This document shows positions 47,696-56,775 of a stretch of 64,000 nucleotides of DNA, in pieces. This DNA comes from Betaproteobacteria bacterium. Lineage in GTDB: Bacteria; Pseudomonadota; Gammaproteobacteria; Burkholderiales; Rhodocyclaceae. Position numbers and translations under genes: made by a program. Position 1 is the stretch's first letter; each line of letters opens with the position of its first letter. Under the pieces are notes generated by a model. It worked only from the letters and a program-made list of their open reading frames with translations. It was not told the origin of the DNA and did no database searches. Location of the stretch: NCBI GenBank assembly GCA_016720065.1, contig JADJXY010000002.1:1873001-1937000 (forward strand), read 5' to 3'.

Positions 47696-50600
47696 CAACC
47701 GGTACACCTTGCGCCGAGGGAAGCCAGGGGCGGCACGGCGGCGGCGGCACCCGGAGAGGGTGCCGGCGACGACAAGCCATCGGCACCGAGGAAATCCCGT
47801 GCCGAGGGCGCGAAGCCCCCCCGGCCGGTCTGCACCAGGGAGCTGCCCGCCCCCAGGCGGCACGGGCTGCGGCCCAGATCGCCGGTTCCGATGGCCTGAC
47901 CGGCAAGCCCCGTGAGGCTGCCGGACAGATCGAGAACCGGCGCCGTTACGGCGATGACGCCGCTCACACCGTCGGGCGCTGCGGCCTGGATGACGTTGAA
48001 ACCGAAGACGCCAGGGACGAAGGTGTACGGCGTGCTGCCGCCGACGAAGAGGCTGTTGCCGCTGGGCACCAGCCATTGCACATTGATATTGACGTCGCCG
48101 CCGCTGGCCGCCAGCGCCGCGGTGTTGGCCTGGATGAAGCCGGTGTTGAGGACGAGCCCCAGGGCGTCGATGGTGATGTCGCCCCCGTTGCCGGTCAGGC
48201 CCGCCACCGAGGTGGTGATCTGGGAGTTTTCCAGCACCACGAAGGCATTGGGCCCCAGGATGGAGATGCTGCCGCCGTTGCCGTCCACCGAACTGGTGGA
48301 AATGGCGCTGGGGTCGAGGAAGAGCAGCTTGCCTACATTGACGACGATGTCGCTGGCCGCCACGTTGCCGCTGGAAGCCGCGGTGATGGCGGCGTCCTGC
48401 AGGACGATGACCGGCGCCGTGACCGTGAGTTGCGTCGGGGTGAGCAGCAGGGGATCGAGGACGACGGCCTCGTTTTCGATGGACAGGGAACCGCCGTCGG
48501 CCAGCAGGATGCGTGAGGCGGCGGTGACATCGACCGTCCCCGTCTGCCCCGCGCTGAAGGCGAAGGCCTTGCTGGAAATCCGGGAAAAAGCCCCGGAGAC
48601 CTCCAGGCTGCCGGCATTGACCGTCACGTCGCCGGCCCGCCCCAGGGAATAGGTATCGGAGGAAACCGAGCCGCCGTTCAGCACCCGCATGGCACCGCCG
48701 ACCCGCACATTCACCGAGCCGGCATCGCCGTCCCCCAGAGCGTCGCTGGAAATGAAGGTCAGCAGTCCCTGACCATCGACGGTGAGGGAGCCGGCATTCA
48801 CCGTCACATTGCCCGCCCGGCCGATGGAATAGGTATCCGAGGACACCGAACCCCGGCTGGCCACCCGCATGGCGCCGTCCACATTCACCGTCACCGAGCC
48901 GGCATCGCCGCCGCCCAGGGCATCGCTGGAAACGTAGGTGGCGGTGCCTTCGCCATCCACATTGAGGGAACCGGCCGTTACCGTCACGTCGCCGGCGTTG
49001 CCGAAGGAATAGCTGTCCGAGGACACCTGGGCGCCCCGTAGCACATGCATGGCCCCGCCCACCCGCACCGCCACCGACCCGGCGTTGCCGTCGGCCCGGG
49101 CGTCGCTGGAGATCACACTGCCGTCCTCGACGGTCAGGCTGCCCGCACGCACCGAGACATTGCCACCGGAACCAAAGGCGTAGCTGTTGGACGACACCGC
49201 GGAATTCCAGGACAGGCGCGCTCCCCCGGTGACCGAAACATCGAGGGAACCCGCGTCGCCGTCGCCGCGGGATTCGGAAAGGATGTCGCTGTCGTCGAGG
49301 GCCAGGGAGCCCGCCCGTACCACCACGTCACCGGCACGCCCCTGGGAGACGGTGTTGGAGGAAATGGAGGAATTATCGTAGGCCCAGAGCGCCCCTGTGA
49401 CTCGTACATCCACGAGACCTGCATCTCCCACGCCATTGGAGTCGCTGGAAATGCGGGATTCGCCGCCCATCACCAGGCTGCTGGCCCGCACCGTCACGTT
49501 GCCCGCGTTGCCGAAGCCCTGGGCGTTGGAGGTGATCTTGCTCAGGGTGTAGAGGGACAGGTCGTTCGTCACCCGCACGTCCACCGCCCCCGCAGTCCCG
49601 TCGCCCAGGGCGTTGCTGCGGATATTGCCCCCGACGTCGAGCACCAGGGAAGCCGCCTGGATGCTGACGTCGCCCGCCTGGCCGGTGGAATAGGTATCGG
49701 AGGAGACGAAACCGTCGTTGAAGATCGCCATGGCCCCGCTGACGCGGATATCCACCGATCCCGCGTCGCCGATGCCCACGGCGTCGCTGGAAACGTAGGC
49801 ATTGTTGCTCGTGTAGCCATTGATGAGCATCGACCCGGCGGTGATCGTGATATCGCCGGATCGTCCGAAAACGCCGACGCTGTATGAATCCGAGGACACG
49901 TGCCCCCGGTCGAGGACGTTCAGGCGCCCGGCGACGTTGAGGTCGATGTCGCCCGCATCGCCATCGCCGTAGGAATCGCTGGAAATCTTGGCGAAGAAGC
50001 CCTGGCCGTCCACATTCAGGCTACCGGCGGTGACTGAAATATCGCCGGCACGGCCGGTAAGGTAGGTATCAGACGACACACGGCCGCCGGCCAGCACGTT
50101 CATGGCGCCGCTGACATTGACGCTGAGCGGCCCAGCGTTGCCATCCCCGAGGGAGTCACTGGAGATTTCCGCGAAGCCCGCGCCCCCTCCCTCGATGGTC
50201 AGGCTGCCAGCGCTGACCATCACGCTGCCGGCGTTGCCGGTGGATAGGGTGCTGGACGAAATCGAGGCACCGTCGTAGACGTACAGGTTGCCGCGCACCT
50301 GCACGGTGACCGAACCGGCGTCGCCGGTAGTGCCCGCATCGGCGCTGCTGCGGATGACCGAGTGTTCGACCCAGCCCGTCCCGGAAGCCACCTGGACATC
50401 CCCGCCGTGCAGGGCACCGGGGGCGGAGCCGTCGATGAGGCTGTTGCTCAACATGATCAGACTGCCCCGCGCGTCGGGCAGGGCGCCGCTGATGCCGACC
50501 TCCCGCGCCCCCGGAGCCCCGAGGGCGATGACCCGCACGTCACCACCGCCGCTGGCGACGGTACCGCCCTCCATATAGACATCGCCGGCCACGACGCTGA

Positions 50601-51225
50601 GGGGCTGGGCGGCGGTGCTCAGGGTGGCGCCATCGACCACATCGACCCAGGCCCGGGTGGTGCCCAGAAAGCCGAAGGCTTCCGGCGCCGCGCTGGAAAA
50701 GGTGCTGGCGTGGGTGGTATCGGCGTAGAAGCGGCCATCGGGAAACTTGAGATAGTTGGCGGTGCTGACATGGAAGGCGCCGGGCACATCGACGACCGCC
50801 CCGGCGCCGAAGGTGACCCCGGCCGGATTGATGAGAAAGAGGTTGGGCGTGCTGCCGGTGCCGCCGGGGTCGACGCCGAGGAGACCATTGATGAGGGAAG
50901 CCGACCCGCCCGTGACCCGGGAGATGATATTGGTGGCGGGCGCCGTGATGGTGAACACGGCTCCGTCGCCGCTTCCCACACTGAAGGAGGAAAAACTGTG
51001 GAAGACGTTGGCACCGGCGCGTTGGCCGTAGCTTTCCGGCAGCGGGACCACGTTGTAGGTCACCGCATTGTGGGTCACCGTGCCCGAGGTGCCGAGGGCC
51101 GTCGTCGAACCGCTGCCGATGCTGCCGTCGCGCACGATGTTGGTCGCAGCCCCGGCACCGCCCCCCAGCAGGGAGAGCGGCAGGGCGAGGCAGAGGGCGG
51201 GGAGAGTGCAGGGAAGGCGGGTCAT
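47695..51225 (-). CDS. Two-partner secretion exoprotein TpsA (filamentous haemagglutinin-type, beta-helix repeats)
   Basis: This is a 1176-residue secreted protein. A signal peptide ends near GGAGA, then a TPS secretion domain (about residues 28-290) with NLFLINPAGVTFGAGAVVDV, the conserved NPNG-like block, and VFHSFSSFSV. The passenger carries ten units of about 58 residues built on SSDxxGxGDAG and VSSDTYSxGRAGDV, then a non-repeat beta-rich part and a short C-terminus with Cys. There is no toxin or CdiA-type C-terminal domain. The gene starts 8 bp after the CHAT gene and is coupled to tpsB by TGATG. An adhesin or surface scaffold role is likely; the ligand is unknown. Confidence 0.93.
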   Translation of the reverse strand: MTRLPCTLPALCLALPLSLLGGGAGAATNIVRDGSIGSGSTTALGTSGTVTHNAVTYNVVPLPESYGQRAGANVFHSFSSFSVGSGDGAVFTITAPATNIISRVTGGSASLINGLLGVDPGGTGSTPNLFLINPAGVTFGAGAVVDVPGAFHVSTANYLKFPDGRFYADTTHASTFSSAAPEAFGFLGTTRAWVDVVDGATLSTAAQPLSVVAGDVYMEGGTVASGGGDVRVIALGAPGAREVGISGALPDARGSLIMLSNSLIDGSAPGALHGGDVQVASGTGWVEHSVIRSSADAGTTGDAGSVTVQVRGNLYVYDGASISSSTLSTGNAGSVMVSAGSLTIEGGGAGFAEISSDSLGDGNAGPLSVNVSGAMNVLAGGRVSSDTYLTGRAGDISVTAGSLNVDGQGFFAKISSDSYGDGDAGDIDLNVAGRLNVLDRGHVSSDSYSVGVFGRSGDITITAGSMLINGYTSNNAYVSSDAVGIGDAGSVDIRVSGAMAIFNDGFVSSDTYSTGQAGDVSIQAASLVLDVGGNIRSNALGDGTAGAVDVRVTNDLSLYTLSKITSNAQGFGNAGNVTVRASSLVMGGESRISSDSNGVGDAGLVDVRVTGALWAYDNSSISSNTVSQGRAGDVVVRAGSLALDDSDILSESRGDGDAGSLDVSVTGGARLSWNSAVSSNSYAFGSGGNVSVRAGSLTVEDGSVISSDARADGNAGSVAVRVGGAMHVLRGAQVSSDSYSFGNAGDVTVTAGSLNVDGEGTATYVSSDALGGGDAGSVTVNVDGAMRVASRGSVSSDTYSIGRAGNVTVNAGSLTVDGQGLLTFISSDALGDGDAGSVNVRVGGAMRVLNGGSVSSDTYSLGRAGDVTVNAGSLEVSGAFSRISSKAFAFSAGQTGTVDVTAASRILLADGGSLSIENEAVVLDPLLLTPTQLTVTAPVIVLQDAAITAASSGNVAASDIVVNVGKLLFLDPSAISTSSVDGNGGSISILGPNAFVVLENSQITTSVAGLTGNGGDITIDALGLVLNTGFIQANTAALAASGGDVNINVQWLVPSGNSLFVGGSTPYTFVPGVFGFNVIQAAAPDGVSGVIAVTAPVLDLSGSLTGLAGQAIGTGDLGRSPCRLGAGSSLVQTGRGGFAPSARDFLGADGLSSPAPSPGAAAAVPPLASLGARCTG
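48580..50351 (-). repeat. Ten tandem 174-bp units in tpsA
   Basis: The encoded unit is about 58 residues, itself two halves of about 29 residues each starting SSD. The last units (for example SSDALGDGDAGSVNVRVGGA against SSDALGGGDAGSVTVNVDGA) are the most alike; the first ones have diverged. This implies stepwise expansion, with the youngest copies towards the 3' end of the array. Confidence 0.88.
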
Positions 51226-51233
51226 GGTCGATC

Positions 51234-53534
51234 TCACTGCCAGTTGCCGATCAGGACAAAGGGCGCCCAGTAGAAGGGGTCCCGGAATTCGTCGTTCTTG
51301 AGCAGCCCCAACTGGGCCTGACGCAGGGCCTGGGCCTTGCTCAGGCCGCCCCCGGAGATGCCGCGATAGAACTGCTGCATGAGGGTCTTGGCGGCGTTGT
51401 CTTCCACCGGCCACAGGGTGCCCAGCACGCTCTTGGCCCGGGCCTTGATTGCCGCACCGGAAATGCCCAGGGGAGCGCGGTCGTTGCCCTCGGCGGTTTC
51501 GCAGGCGGAGAGGGTGAGCAATTCGAGGGGCGTCTCCTGCAGTTTCCGGCTGCGCAAGAGGGCCTGCAAGTCATTGACCTTGAGCAGATCGTCGTAGGCC
51601 ATGATGAAGCTGCTGTCCGCGCTGCCGCCGAAAATGCCGTGGGAGGCAATATGGACGATGCGGTAATCGCCGGTCTCCGCTTCCTGGCGCAGGCGGCCCA
51701 GGGTGAAGTCGGCGTCGAGCAGGTTGGCGCCGGGAAGAATGCCGGCCAGGGCCTGGATTTCGTCCCGCACGCCGGGCAGGGCCAGGCGCGTGCGCCAGTC
51801 GTCCAGTTGGCGCAGGCGATCGGCGGATGGTGGCGCCTCGTCGGGCAAACCACGCACACTGCGCAGGGTGCGCGTCGCCGCCAGACCGCGGGTGGAGGTC
51901 GCACCCCGCGACCCGGGGTTGAGCACCTGATCGGTCATGGCTCGATCGAGTTTGCCCACCACCGGGCCCGGTTCGGCCATGCCCATGACCAACGCCCGGC
52001 TGTCGGATTTTTCGGCACTGGCCGCGTTGGTCAGGCTGAGGCCGGTCACCAGGGAGACCGCGTAGCGCTCGATGGCGTAGGTCTCGCCGTCGTGCAGCGC
52101 GGCCAGGGGAATGAGGCGCAGCGCACCGTCCGGCACCACCACCAGGGCATCGACGCCGCGCTGGCGCAGCGTGGGGGAAAAAGGCGCCAGGAGCCATTGG
52201 TCGAGCTGGCGCGCCTGGGGACGATGGTCGGGCAGCCCGTTGCGCAGGGTATCGGCAAATTCGAGAGCCGCCTTGCGCAGGGCGGCGGCGCCCACCGGGA
52301 CGCTGCGGCGCTCGATACCGGCGCCGGTTTTCAGGAGGAGTTCGAGGCGGTCGGCAAAAACCAGGGGATAAAGCACCGCGGTCCCCGCCGGCAGGCCCCG
52401 GCTGATGCCCCCCTGCACGGCTTCCACCGAGCAGCGGTCACCGAGAAAATCCTGCAGTTCGGTCTGGCGGATGAGTTCGATGGCCTCCACCGCCGCCTGG
52501 AGCCGGGCCGCCTGCACCCCGGCGGGCTGGGCGTCAAGGCGACGCAGCAGCAGGTCGGCGTATCCCAGGTAGATGGGCTCCAGGGTGGCGCGGAAGGAGG
52601 AACGGCCGTCCTCGTACTCGATGGGGATGTCCTGGCGCACGGCCTCGATGCGCGTCACCGCCCGCATGTAGGCCGCCAGGGCCGCCTCGTCGTCCCCCGC
52701 CGCCCGCAGCAGGCGGGCTTGGCGCCATTCCAGGGCAATGAGCAGATCGGCCACCGCGGCGGCTTCGAGCCGGCCGGCCAGCGCCAGGGCGTGGCGGCCC
52801 AGGTTGAGGGCGTCGGCGCCGCGACCCTGATCCTCGTACATCTGGGCCAGCACATCGTGGGCCTCGACCTCGCCGCGGCCATCCCCGCCGGCGGCCGCCA
52901 GACGGCGCGCCTTGTCGGCGTGGGCGAAGGCCAGCTCCAGGGCCGGCGTCTGGCCGAGCAGGGCAAGCTGGCGCGCCTGGTGGCCCAGATTGAGGTGCTG
53001 GCGGGCCCAGCGGGGATCGTCACCCAGGCCGGCAAGCCGGCCGGAAACGGCCTTGAGGGCGGCGAGGCGCTGGCCGTCCGGGGCCAGACGGGCCAGGTTG
53101 AGTCCCGCCGAGAGCTGGATGTCTGCATCCTGCGGGGCCAGACGCTGCGCCTCGCGGTAGCGCTCCTCGGCCTGAACCTTCTGCTGGCGCGACTGGGCCA
53201 GATTGCCGAGATAGAGCGCGTAGCGGGCCCGCCCGCTGCCGTCGTGCGCCGCGTAGGCCCGTTGCAGAAGCGTTTCTGCCCCGGCCAGATCGCGGACCTG
53301 GAGGAGACCGATACCCAGTTCCCCTTCGGCCCTGCTGCGGGAGGCGCCGTCGGGCGCCCGCTCTACGGCGGCGGCGAGAATTTCCAGGGAGCGCTGCAAT
53401 TGCCCGCGATTGCGCTGGGCAACCCCTTCAGCCAGCAGACTCTCCCAGTCGGCCGGCGGCTGGGCGCGGAGCGGCCCTGGCAGCAGCGCTGCCAGCAGCC
53501 ATAGCAATACCAGTAATCGCCCCATCGACCCCAT
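51234..53534 (-). CDS. Exported TPR-CHAT caspase-like protein
   Basis: This is a 766-residue protein. A signal peptide (about residues 1-24, ending PLRAQ) predicts export. Residues about 30-330 are helical repeats of TPR type (GVAQRNRGQLQRSLEILAAA, AEERYREAQRLAPQDADIQL). Residues about 440-766 form a CHAT domain, a caspase-fold peptidase, with catalytic His632 in HIASHGIFGG and Cys678 in TLSACETAEG. The end, FYWAPFVLIGNW, is the CHAT C-terminal signature. It is the first gene of the operon with tpsA, tpsB and the FecR gene. A GGGGAG site precedes the start. Its substrate is unknown; the secreted TpsA partner is one candidate. Confidence 0.92.
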   Translation of the reverse strand: MGSMGRLLVLLWLLAALLPGPLRAQPPADWESLLAEGVAQRNRGQLQRSLEILAAAVERAPDGASRSRAEGELGIGLLQVRDLAGAETLLQRAYAAHDGSGRARYALYLGNLAQSRQQKVQAEERYREAQRLAPQDADIQLSAGLNLARLAPDGQRLAALKAVSGRLAGLGDDPRWARQHLNLGHQARQLALLGQTPALELAFAHADKARRLAAAGGDGRGEVEAHDVLAQMYEDQGRGADALNLGRHALALAGRLEAAAVADLLIALEWRQARLLRAAGDDEAALAAYMRAVTRIEAVRQDIPIEYEDGRSSFRATLEPIYLGYADLLLRRLDAQPAGVQAARLQAAVEAIELIRQTELQDFLGDRCSVEAVQGGISRGLPAGTAVLYPLVFADRLELLLKTGAGIERRSVPVGAAALRKAALEFADTLRNGLPDHRPQARQLDQWLLAPFSPTLRQRGVDALVVVPDGALRLIPLAALHDGETYAIERYAVSLVTGLSLTNAASAEKSDSRALVMGMAEPGPVVGKLDRAMTDQVLNPGSRGATSTRGLAATRTLRSVRGLPDEAPPSADRLRQLDDWRTRLALPGVRDEIQALAGILPGANLLDADFTLGRLRQEAETGDYRIVHIASHGIFGGSADSSFIMAYDDLLKVNDLQALLRSRKLQETPLELLTLSACETAEGNDRAPLGISGAAIKARAKSVLGTLWPVEDNAAKTLMQQFYRGISGGGLSKAQALRQAQLGLLKNDEFRDPFYWAPFVLIGNWQ

Positions 53535-53718
53535 CGATCTGCTCCCCTACACCCCTGCCATTATCCCGGAATCCGCCCCCGCCGGCTTGGCGGATTGGCC
53601 AAATAAATCCTGGGCTTGCACGAGGGGATCGAGTGCCCGCGGGCCGGTATCGGGCCGGCGGCCCGACCCCTGCCCCCTGCCCCCTGCCCGGCCTGCGGCG
53701 GAAGCGGGAGAGCGCATT

Positions 53719-54282
53719 TCAAACCCCGCTTTGGCGGCGCAGGGGAGGCAGGACTTCGCGTTCCAGCCAGAGGCAGAAGCGCCAGGCGCGCTGATCGCCC
53801 CCCTCGGCCCGCTGGTGCAGGTCGGCCAGCAGGGCCGCTTCGGCGAACCACCAGAAGCCCTGGACATCCTGCCGCAGGGCGGCGGGGGGAAGCCGGGCGG
53901 CGAGCTTGCGCCGGCCCAATTCGTCGAGGCTGATGCCGAGGACGCGCCAGGCGTCGTCGGCGCGGATGCGGAAGCGCCCGCCGCCCTCGGCCTCGATGCG
54001 CACCCAGATATCGTCGAAGGCGTGGTGCCGCCCCTGGGCCTCGGCCCAGATCCTGCGCCGGCCCCAGCCGTGGACCGCACTGCCCCCGGCGACCAGGCCC
54101 CGGGCGATGAACGCCGCCACGAGAGGAACGCCGAACAGGATGCCGATGAACCCCATGAGAGACCCTAGCAACGCGAGCGCCCCGATAAGGCCCAGGGCCA
54201 CCCAGACACGGGAAGCGGTGAGCCAGCGCCCGTGCCAGGTCTCGTAAGCGTCCCGGGGGCGGTCGGGGAAATCGGTGCTCAC
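53719..54282 (-). CDS. Membrane protein with BRO-N-like C-terminal domain
   Basis: This is a 187-residue protein. The start is a GTG overlapping the GST stop (GTGA); the next residues are STDFPDRPRDAYETW. Two close membrane helices lie at about residues 26-60 (VALGLIGALALLGSLMGFIG and ILFGVPLVAAFIARGLVAGG). The remaining 110 residues recall the BRO-N fold of phage antirepressors: FDDIWVRIEAEGGGRFRIRA, DDAWRVLGISLDEL, and WRFCLWLEREVLPPLRRQ, the last being close to the usual BRO-N ending. A membrane-tethered BRO-N domain is unusual. The assignment is by eye, and function is unknown. Confidence 0.7.
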   Translation of the reverse strand: MSTDFPDRPRDAYETWHGRWLTASRVWVALGLIGALALLGSLMGFIGILFGVPLVAAFIARGLVAGGSAVHGWGRRRIWAEAQGRHHAFDDIWVRIEAEGGGRFRIRADDAWRVLGISLDELGRRKLAARLPPAALRQDVQGFWWFAEAALLADLHQRAEGGDQRAWRFCLWLEREVLPPLRRQSGV

Positions 54283-54989
54283 CGTGGAGAAGCGGAAAAA
54301 TAGCGTTCGCGCATCCGCCGGCAATAGGCGGGCAGGGCCGGCAGGCTGCGGGCGTGGCGGGCGAGGGGCGAATCCTCGGGAAACACCAGGATGTTGGCCA
54401 GGAAAGCGTAGGCGCTGGCGTCCAGGGTTGTGGGAGCGTCGCCCAGAAAGTAGGCCTGCTCTCCCAGCAGCTCTGCCAGGGCCGTGAGGTCGGTGCAGCC
54501 AATGGCCATGATCTCTTCGGGCCTATGGCGCCCCAGGCCGTGGCCGTGGATTTCCTGTCGCACGCTGCGCCGCGCCAGGGGCGGCACGATCAGCCGCAGG
54601 GGGGCGGGGAGCGCGGCAAAGAAGGCCTGGCGTGCCGCGGCGAAGCCTGCGTCGTCTATCCAGCGCAGGTAGATGAGCGCCCAGTAGAGGTTCTCTTCCA
54701 GCAGACGCCGGATCGCCACCCCCAGGGCCCGCTGCCGCGGCGCGAGGGGGGCGTCGAACGGGTCACCGTACTTGCGCTGGAGGTACTCGATGATGAAAGT
54801 CGAGTCGGCGATCCGCGATCCGTCGTCGTCGATGAAGGGAAGCTTGCCCTTGGGCGCCTTCTGCAGGAGGCCGCGATTGTCGCAGCGGTAGGCCAGCCCG
54901 GCCATGCGCAGATAGGTCTCGACCTTCATGCAGAAGGGACTGAGATTGGGCAGGCCGAAGGCGGTCGGGAATTGATAGAGGGTGATCAC
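54279..54989 (-). CDS. Glutathione S-transferase family protein
   Basis: This is a 236-residue protein with an N-terminal thioredoxin-like GST domain (ITLYQFPTAFGLPNLSPFCM, KGKLPFIDDDGSRIADSTFI) and a helical C-terminal domain (GDAPTTLDASAYAFLANILV). The SPFCMKVETYLRMAG stretch resembles the metaxin/Fax-like GST class. The substrate is unknown. Its stop overlaps the GTG of the BRO-N-like membrane protein, so they are probably translated together. Confidence 0.85.
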   Translation of the reverse strand: MITLYQFPTAFGLPNLSPFCMKVETYLRMAGLAYRCDNRGLLQKAPKGKLPFIDDDGSRIADSTFIIEYLQRKYGDPFDAPLAPRQRALGVAIRRLLEENLYWALIYLRWIDDAGFAAARQAFFAALPAPLRLIVPPLARRSVRQEIHGHGLGRHRPEEIMAIGCTDLTALAELLGEQAYFLGDAPTTLDASAYAFLANILVFPEDSPLARHARSLPALPAYCRRMRERYFSASPR

Positions 54990-55006
54990 CGCTTCCGCCG
55001 TGCCGC

Positions 55007-55405
55007 TTAGCGCGTGAATTCGATCTTGCTGGCCGGCTCCACCTTATTGAGGTAGTAGGCGCCGTCGTCCCCCTTGAGGATGGCCGCGCACCAGCTTTCC
55101 GAAGCGCGCTTCCACTCGATGCTGACGCAGTACTTGCCCTCCTCGCTCACGCTCCAGGTGCCGGGGGACGACGCGGACTTGTTGCCGGCGATGGACCCGT
55201 AGAGCCGGTTGTCGCTGGTGGCGTAGAGCTTGCCGTCGGCATCGTTGCTCCAATAACGATGACTTCCGGACGACTTGGACACGTGGGCGACCTTGGCCCC
55301 GGGTAGAAGCTCGCCGAGTTGTTCCCGGCTGAGGCGCACCGCTTCCTGGGCTGCGGCACCGCCGACGAGAAGCAAGGCAGAAACAAGGACGAGAGTGGAT
55401 TTCAT
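55007..55405 (-). CDS. Exported DUF995-like protein
   Basis: This is a 132-residue protein with a signal peptide (MKSTLVLVSALLLVGGAAAQ). The mature part has LSREQLGELLPGAKVAHVSK, GTWSVSEEGKYCVSIEWKR and a Cys pair, as in the DUF995 family of small periplasmic proteins of unknown role. The ribosome binding site CCAGGAGGCC is strong. Confidence 0.78.
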   Translation of the reverse strand: MKSTLVLVSALLLVGGAAAQEAVRLSREQLGELLPGAKVAHVSKSSGSHRYWSNDADGKLYATSDNRLYGSIAGNKSASSPGTWSVSEEGKYCVSIEWKRASESWCAAILKGDDGAYYLNKVEPASKIEFTR

Positions 55406-55481
55406 GGTGGCCTCCTGGGATGTGCGCCCCACGGACGCAGGCTTGGCAAGGACGCCAGCATGGCCGCGGCGGCGCAGAAAA

Positions 55482-56027
55482 TCAAGCCGCAGGGCAGCCG
55501 GCGCCCTCCAGCGCCGCGACCGCCGGCAGAAACACCTCGGTCACCAGAACCTGCTGTCCGCCCAGACGATGCAGGGAACGCCGCGCCCAGAACGGGCCTT
55601 CCCCGGGCGCGTAAGGCGCCGCCCGCCCATGCAGCGGATGGCGGCGGTCTATGCGCAAGAATTCCAGCCGCCCGCGCGTGAACCCCGGGTAGGCGAAGAG
55701 CAGGGAACCCAGGGAGCGGCTGCCCAGACGGACGAGCCAGCGGGTCAGGCGCCCGCGCGGGCGCTCGGGCAACACCGTATGGGCGAAGATGACGGGAACG
55801 CCGTCACACTCCAGCACCACCTCCCGCACCCAGGAGCGCCCCGAACGCCCCTCCGCTGCAAGGACTTCGTCGCGCAAGGCCGCGCCGCGGCCGCAGGCGA
55901 CAAGACGCACCCGGAACCGGCCGCAGGCGGCCTGGCAACGGGCGGTGAGCGAGCCCGCCTCCACCAGCCAGGAACGGAACGGCCCCGCCCCGGTCCGGGA
56001 GGGGGGAAAACGTCGCCAGGAAATCAC
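55482..56027 (-). CDS. ubiC: Chorismate-pyruvate lyase UbiC
   Basis: UbiC converts chorismate to 4-hydroxybenzoate, the first step of ubiquinone synthesis. From the GTG start (ISWRRFPPSRTG follows) the protein is 181 residues. Landmarks are SWLVEAGSLTARC, SWVREVVLECDGVPVIFAHT with Arg68, SRSLGSLLFAYP, FWARRSLHRL and LVTEVFLPA with catalytic Glu164. The GTG overlaps the stop of the DUF192 gene by four bases. No ubiA is beside it in the window. Confidence 0.9.
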   Translation of the reverse strand: MISWRRFPPSRTGAGPFRSWLVEAGSLTARCQAACGRFRVRLVACGRGAALRDEVLAAEGRSGRSWVREVVLECDGVPVIFAHTVLPERPRGRLTRWLVRLGSRSLGSLLFAYPGFTRGRLEFLRIDRRHPLHGRAAPYAPGEGPFWARRSLHRLGGQQVLVTEVFLPAVAALEGAGCPAA

Positions 56028-56461
56028 CGGGGCGCCGGAGCCTTCTCGATCCCGCCGATGCGGCTGCCGGCCTGGACGCCTTTGGCCGCGAACCAGCCCT
56101 GGTTCATCTCCAGGGCGTAACGGGCCGGCCGGGCGGCGCAATGGCTCGTTTCACTGTGGGGCGTCATGTCGGCGATGTTGATGATGCGACCCTGCTCGTC
56201 GAGGAAGGCGACGGAAAGGGGAAGGAAGGTGTTCTTCATCCACATGCAGTGGGTACGCTGGGCCGGAAAGACGAACAGCATGCCCTGATGGGCCGCCATG
56301 GCACGCCGGTTCATGAGCCCCACCTGGCGGTTGGTATCGTCGGCCGCGACCTCGGCGTCGATACGGTACATGCCGACGCTCAGTTCCAGATGCGGCATCT
56401 CGGCGCTGGCCACGGTGCAGAACAGTGCCAGGGCCAGGGCGGGAATTAAACGGACATTCAT
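56024..56461 (-). CDS. Exported DUF192 family protein
   Basis: This is a 145-residue protein with a signal peptide ending TVASAEM. The DUF192 landmarks are VGLMNRRAMAAHQGMLFVFP, HCMWMKNTFLPLSVAFLDEQ and YALEMNQGWFAAKGVQAG. The function is unknown; the family is a small beta-barrel fold. It is coupled to ubiC by a GTGA overlap. Confidence 0.92.
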   Translation of the reverse strand: MNVRLIPALALALFCTVASAEMPHLELSVGMYRIDAEVAADDTNRQVGLMNRRAMAAHQGMLFVFPAQRTHCMWMKNTFLPLSVAFLDEQGRIINIADMTPHSETSHCAARPARYALEMNQGWFAAKGVQAGSRIGGIEKAPAPR

Positions 56462-56499
56462 GGGGAGTTTCCTCGGTCGGACGGGGTGGCGGCCCGCAA

Positions 56500-56712
56500 T
56501 TATCGCCGACCCGCCTTGCGCTTGGCAGCGGATGCCTTGCGCACAGGCGAATTCTTCTTGGCCTGGGCCGAAGACTTGACGTGGGGCGCCGGACCGGGCG
56601 CGGTCGTGACGGCATCGTCAGGGCTCTCGGCCGCCCGGGGCGTGGCGGCCTGCGCGGCGAGGGAGGCGAAAGCGAGAATGGCCGCAGTGGCCAGGGCAAA
56701 CAGGGACTTCAT
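56500..56712 (-). CDS. Small exported basic protein
   Basis: This is a 70-residue predicted protein with a good signal peptide (MKSLFALATAAILAFASLAA, cleavage near AQA). The mature tail ends in Lys/Arg/Ala-rich sequence (KKNSPVRKASAAKRKAGRR). No known family. No convincing ribosome binding site was seen, so it could be spurious, although signal peptide and tail together are suggestive. Confidence 0.5.
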   Translation of the reverse strand: MKSLFALATAAILAFASLAAQAATPRAAESPDDAVTTAPGPAPHVKSSAQAKKNSPVRKASAAKRKAGRR

Positions 56713-56775
56713 CGGGAGCTGCGTTCCTTTGCGGGGATGGGGGGCGTGCCGAACATAGCTGAACCTATCCGACTC

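Noticed and set aside
48580..50351. Repeat array considered as CRISPR
   Set aside because: Units are 174 bp, coding and continuous, with no spacers and no cas genes.
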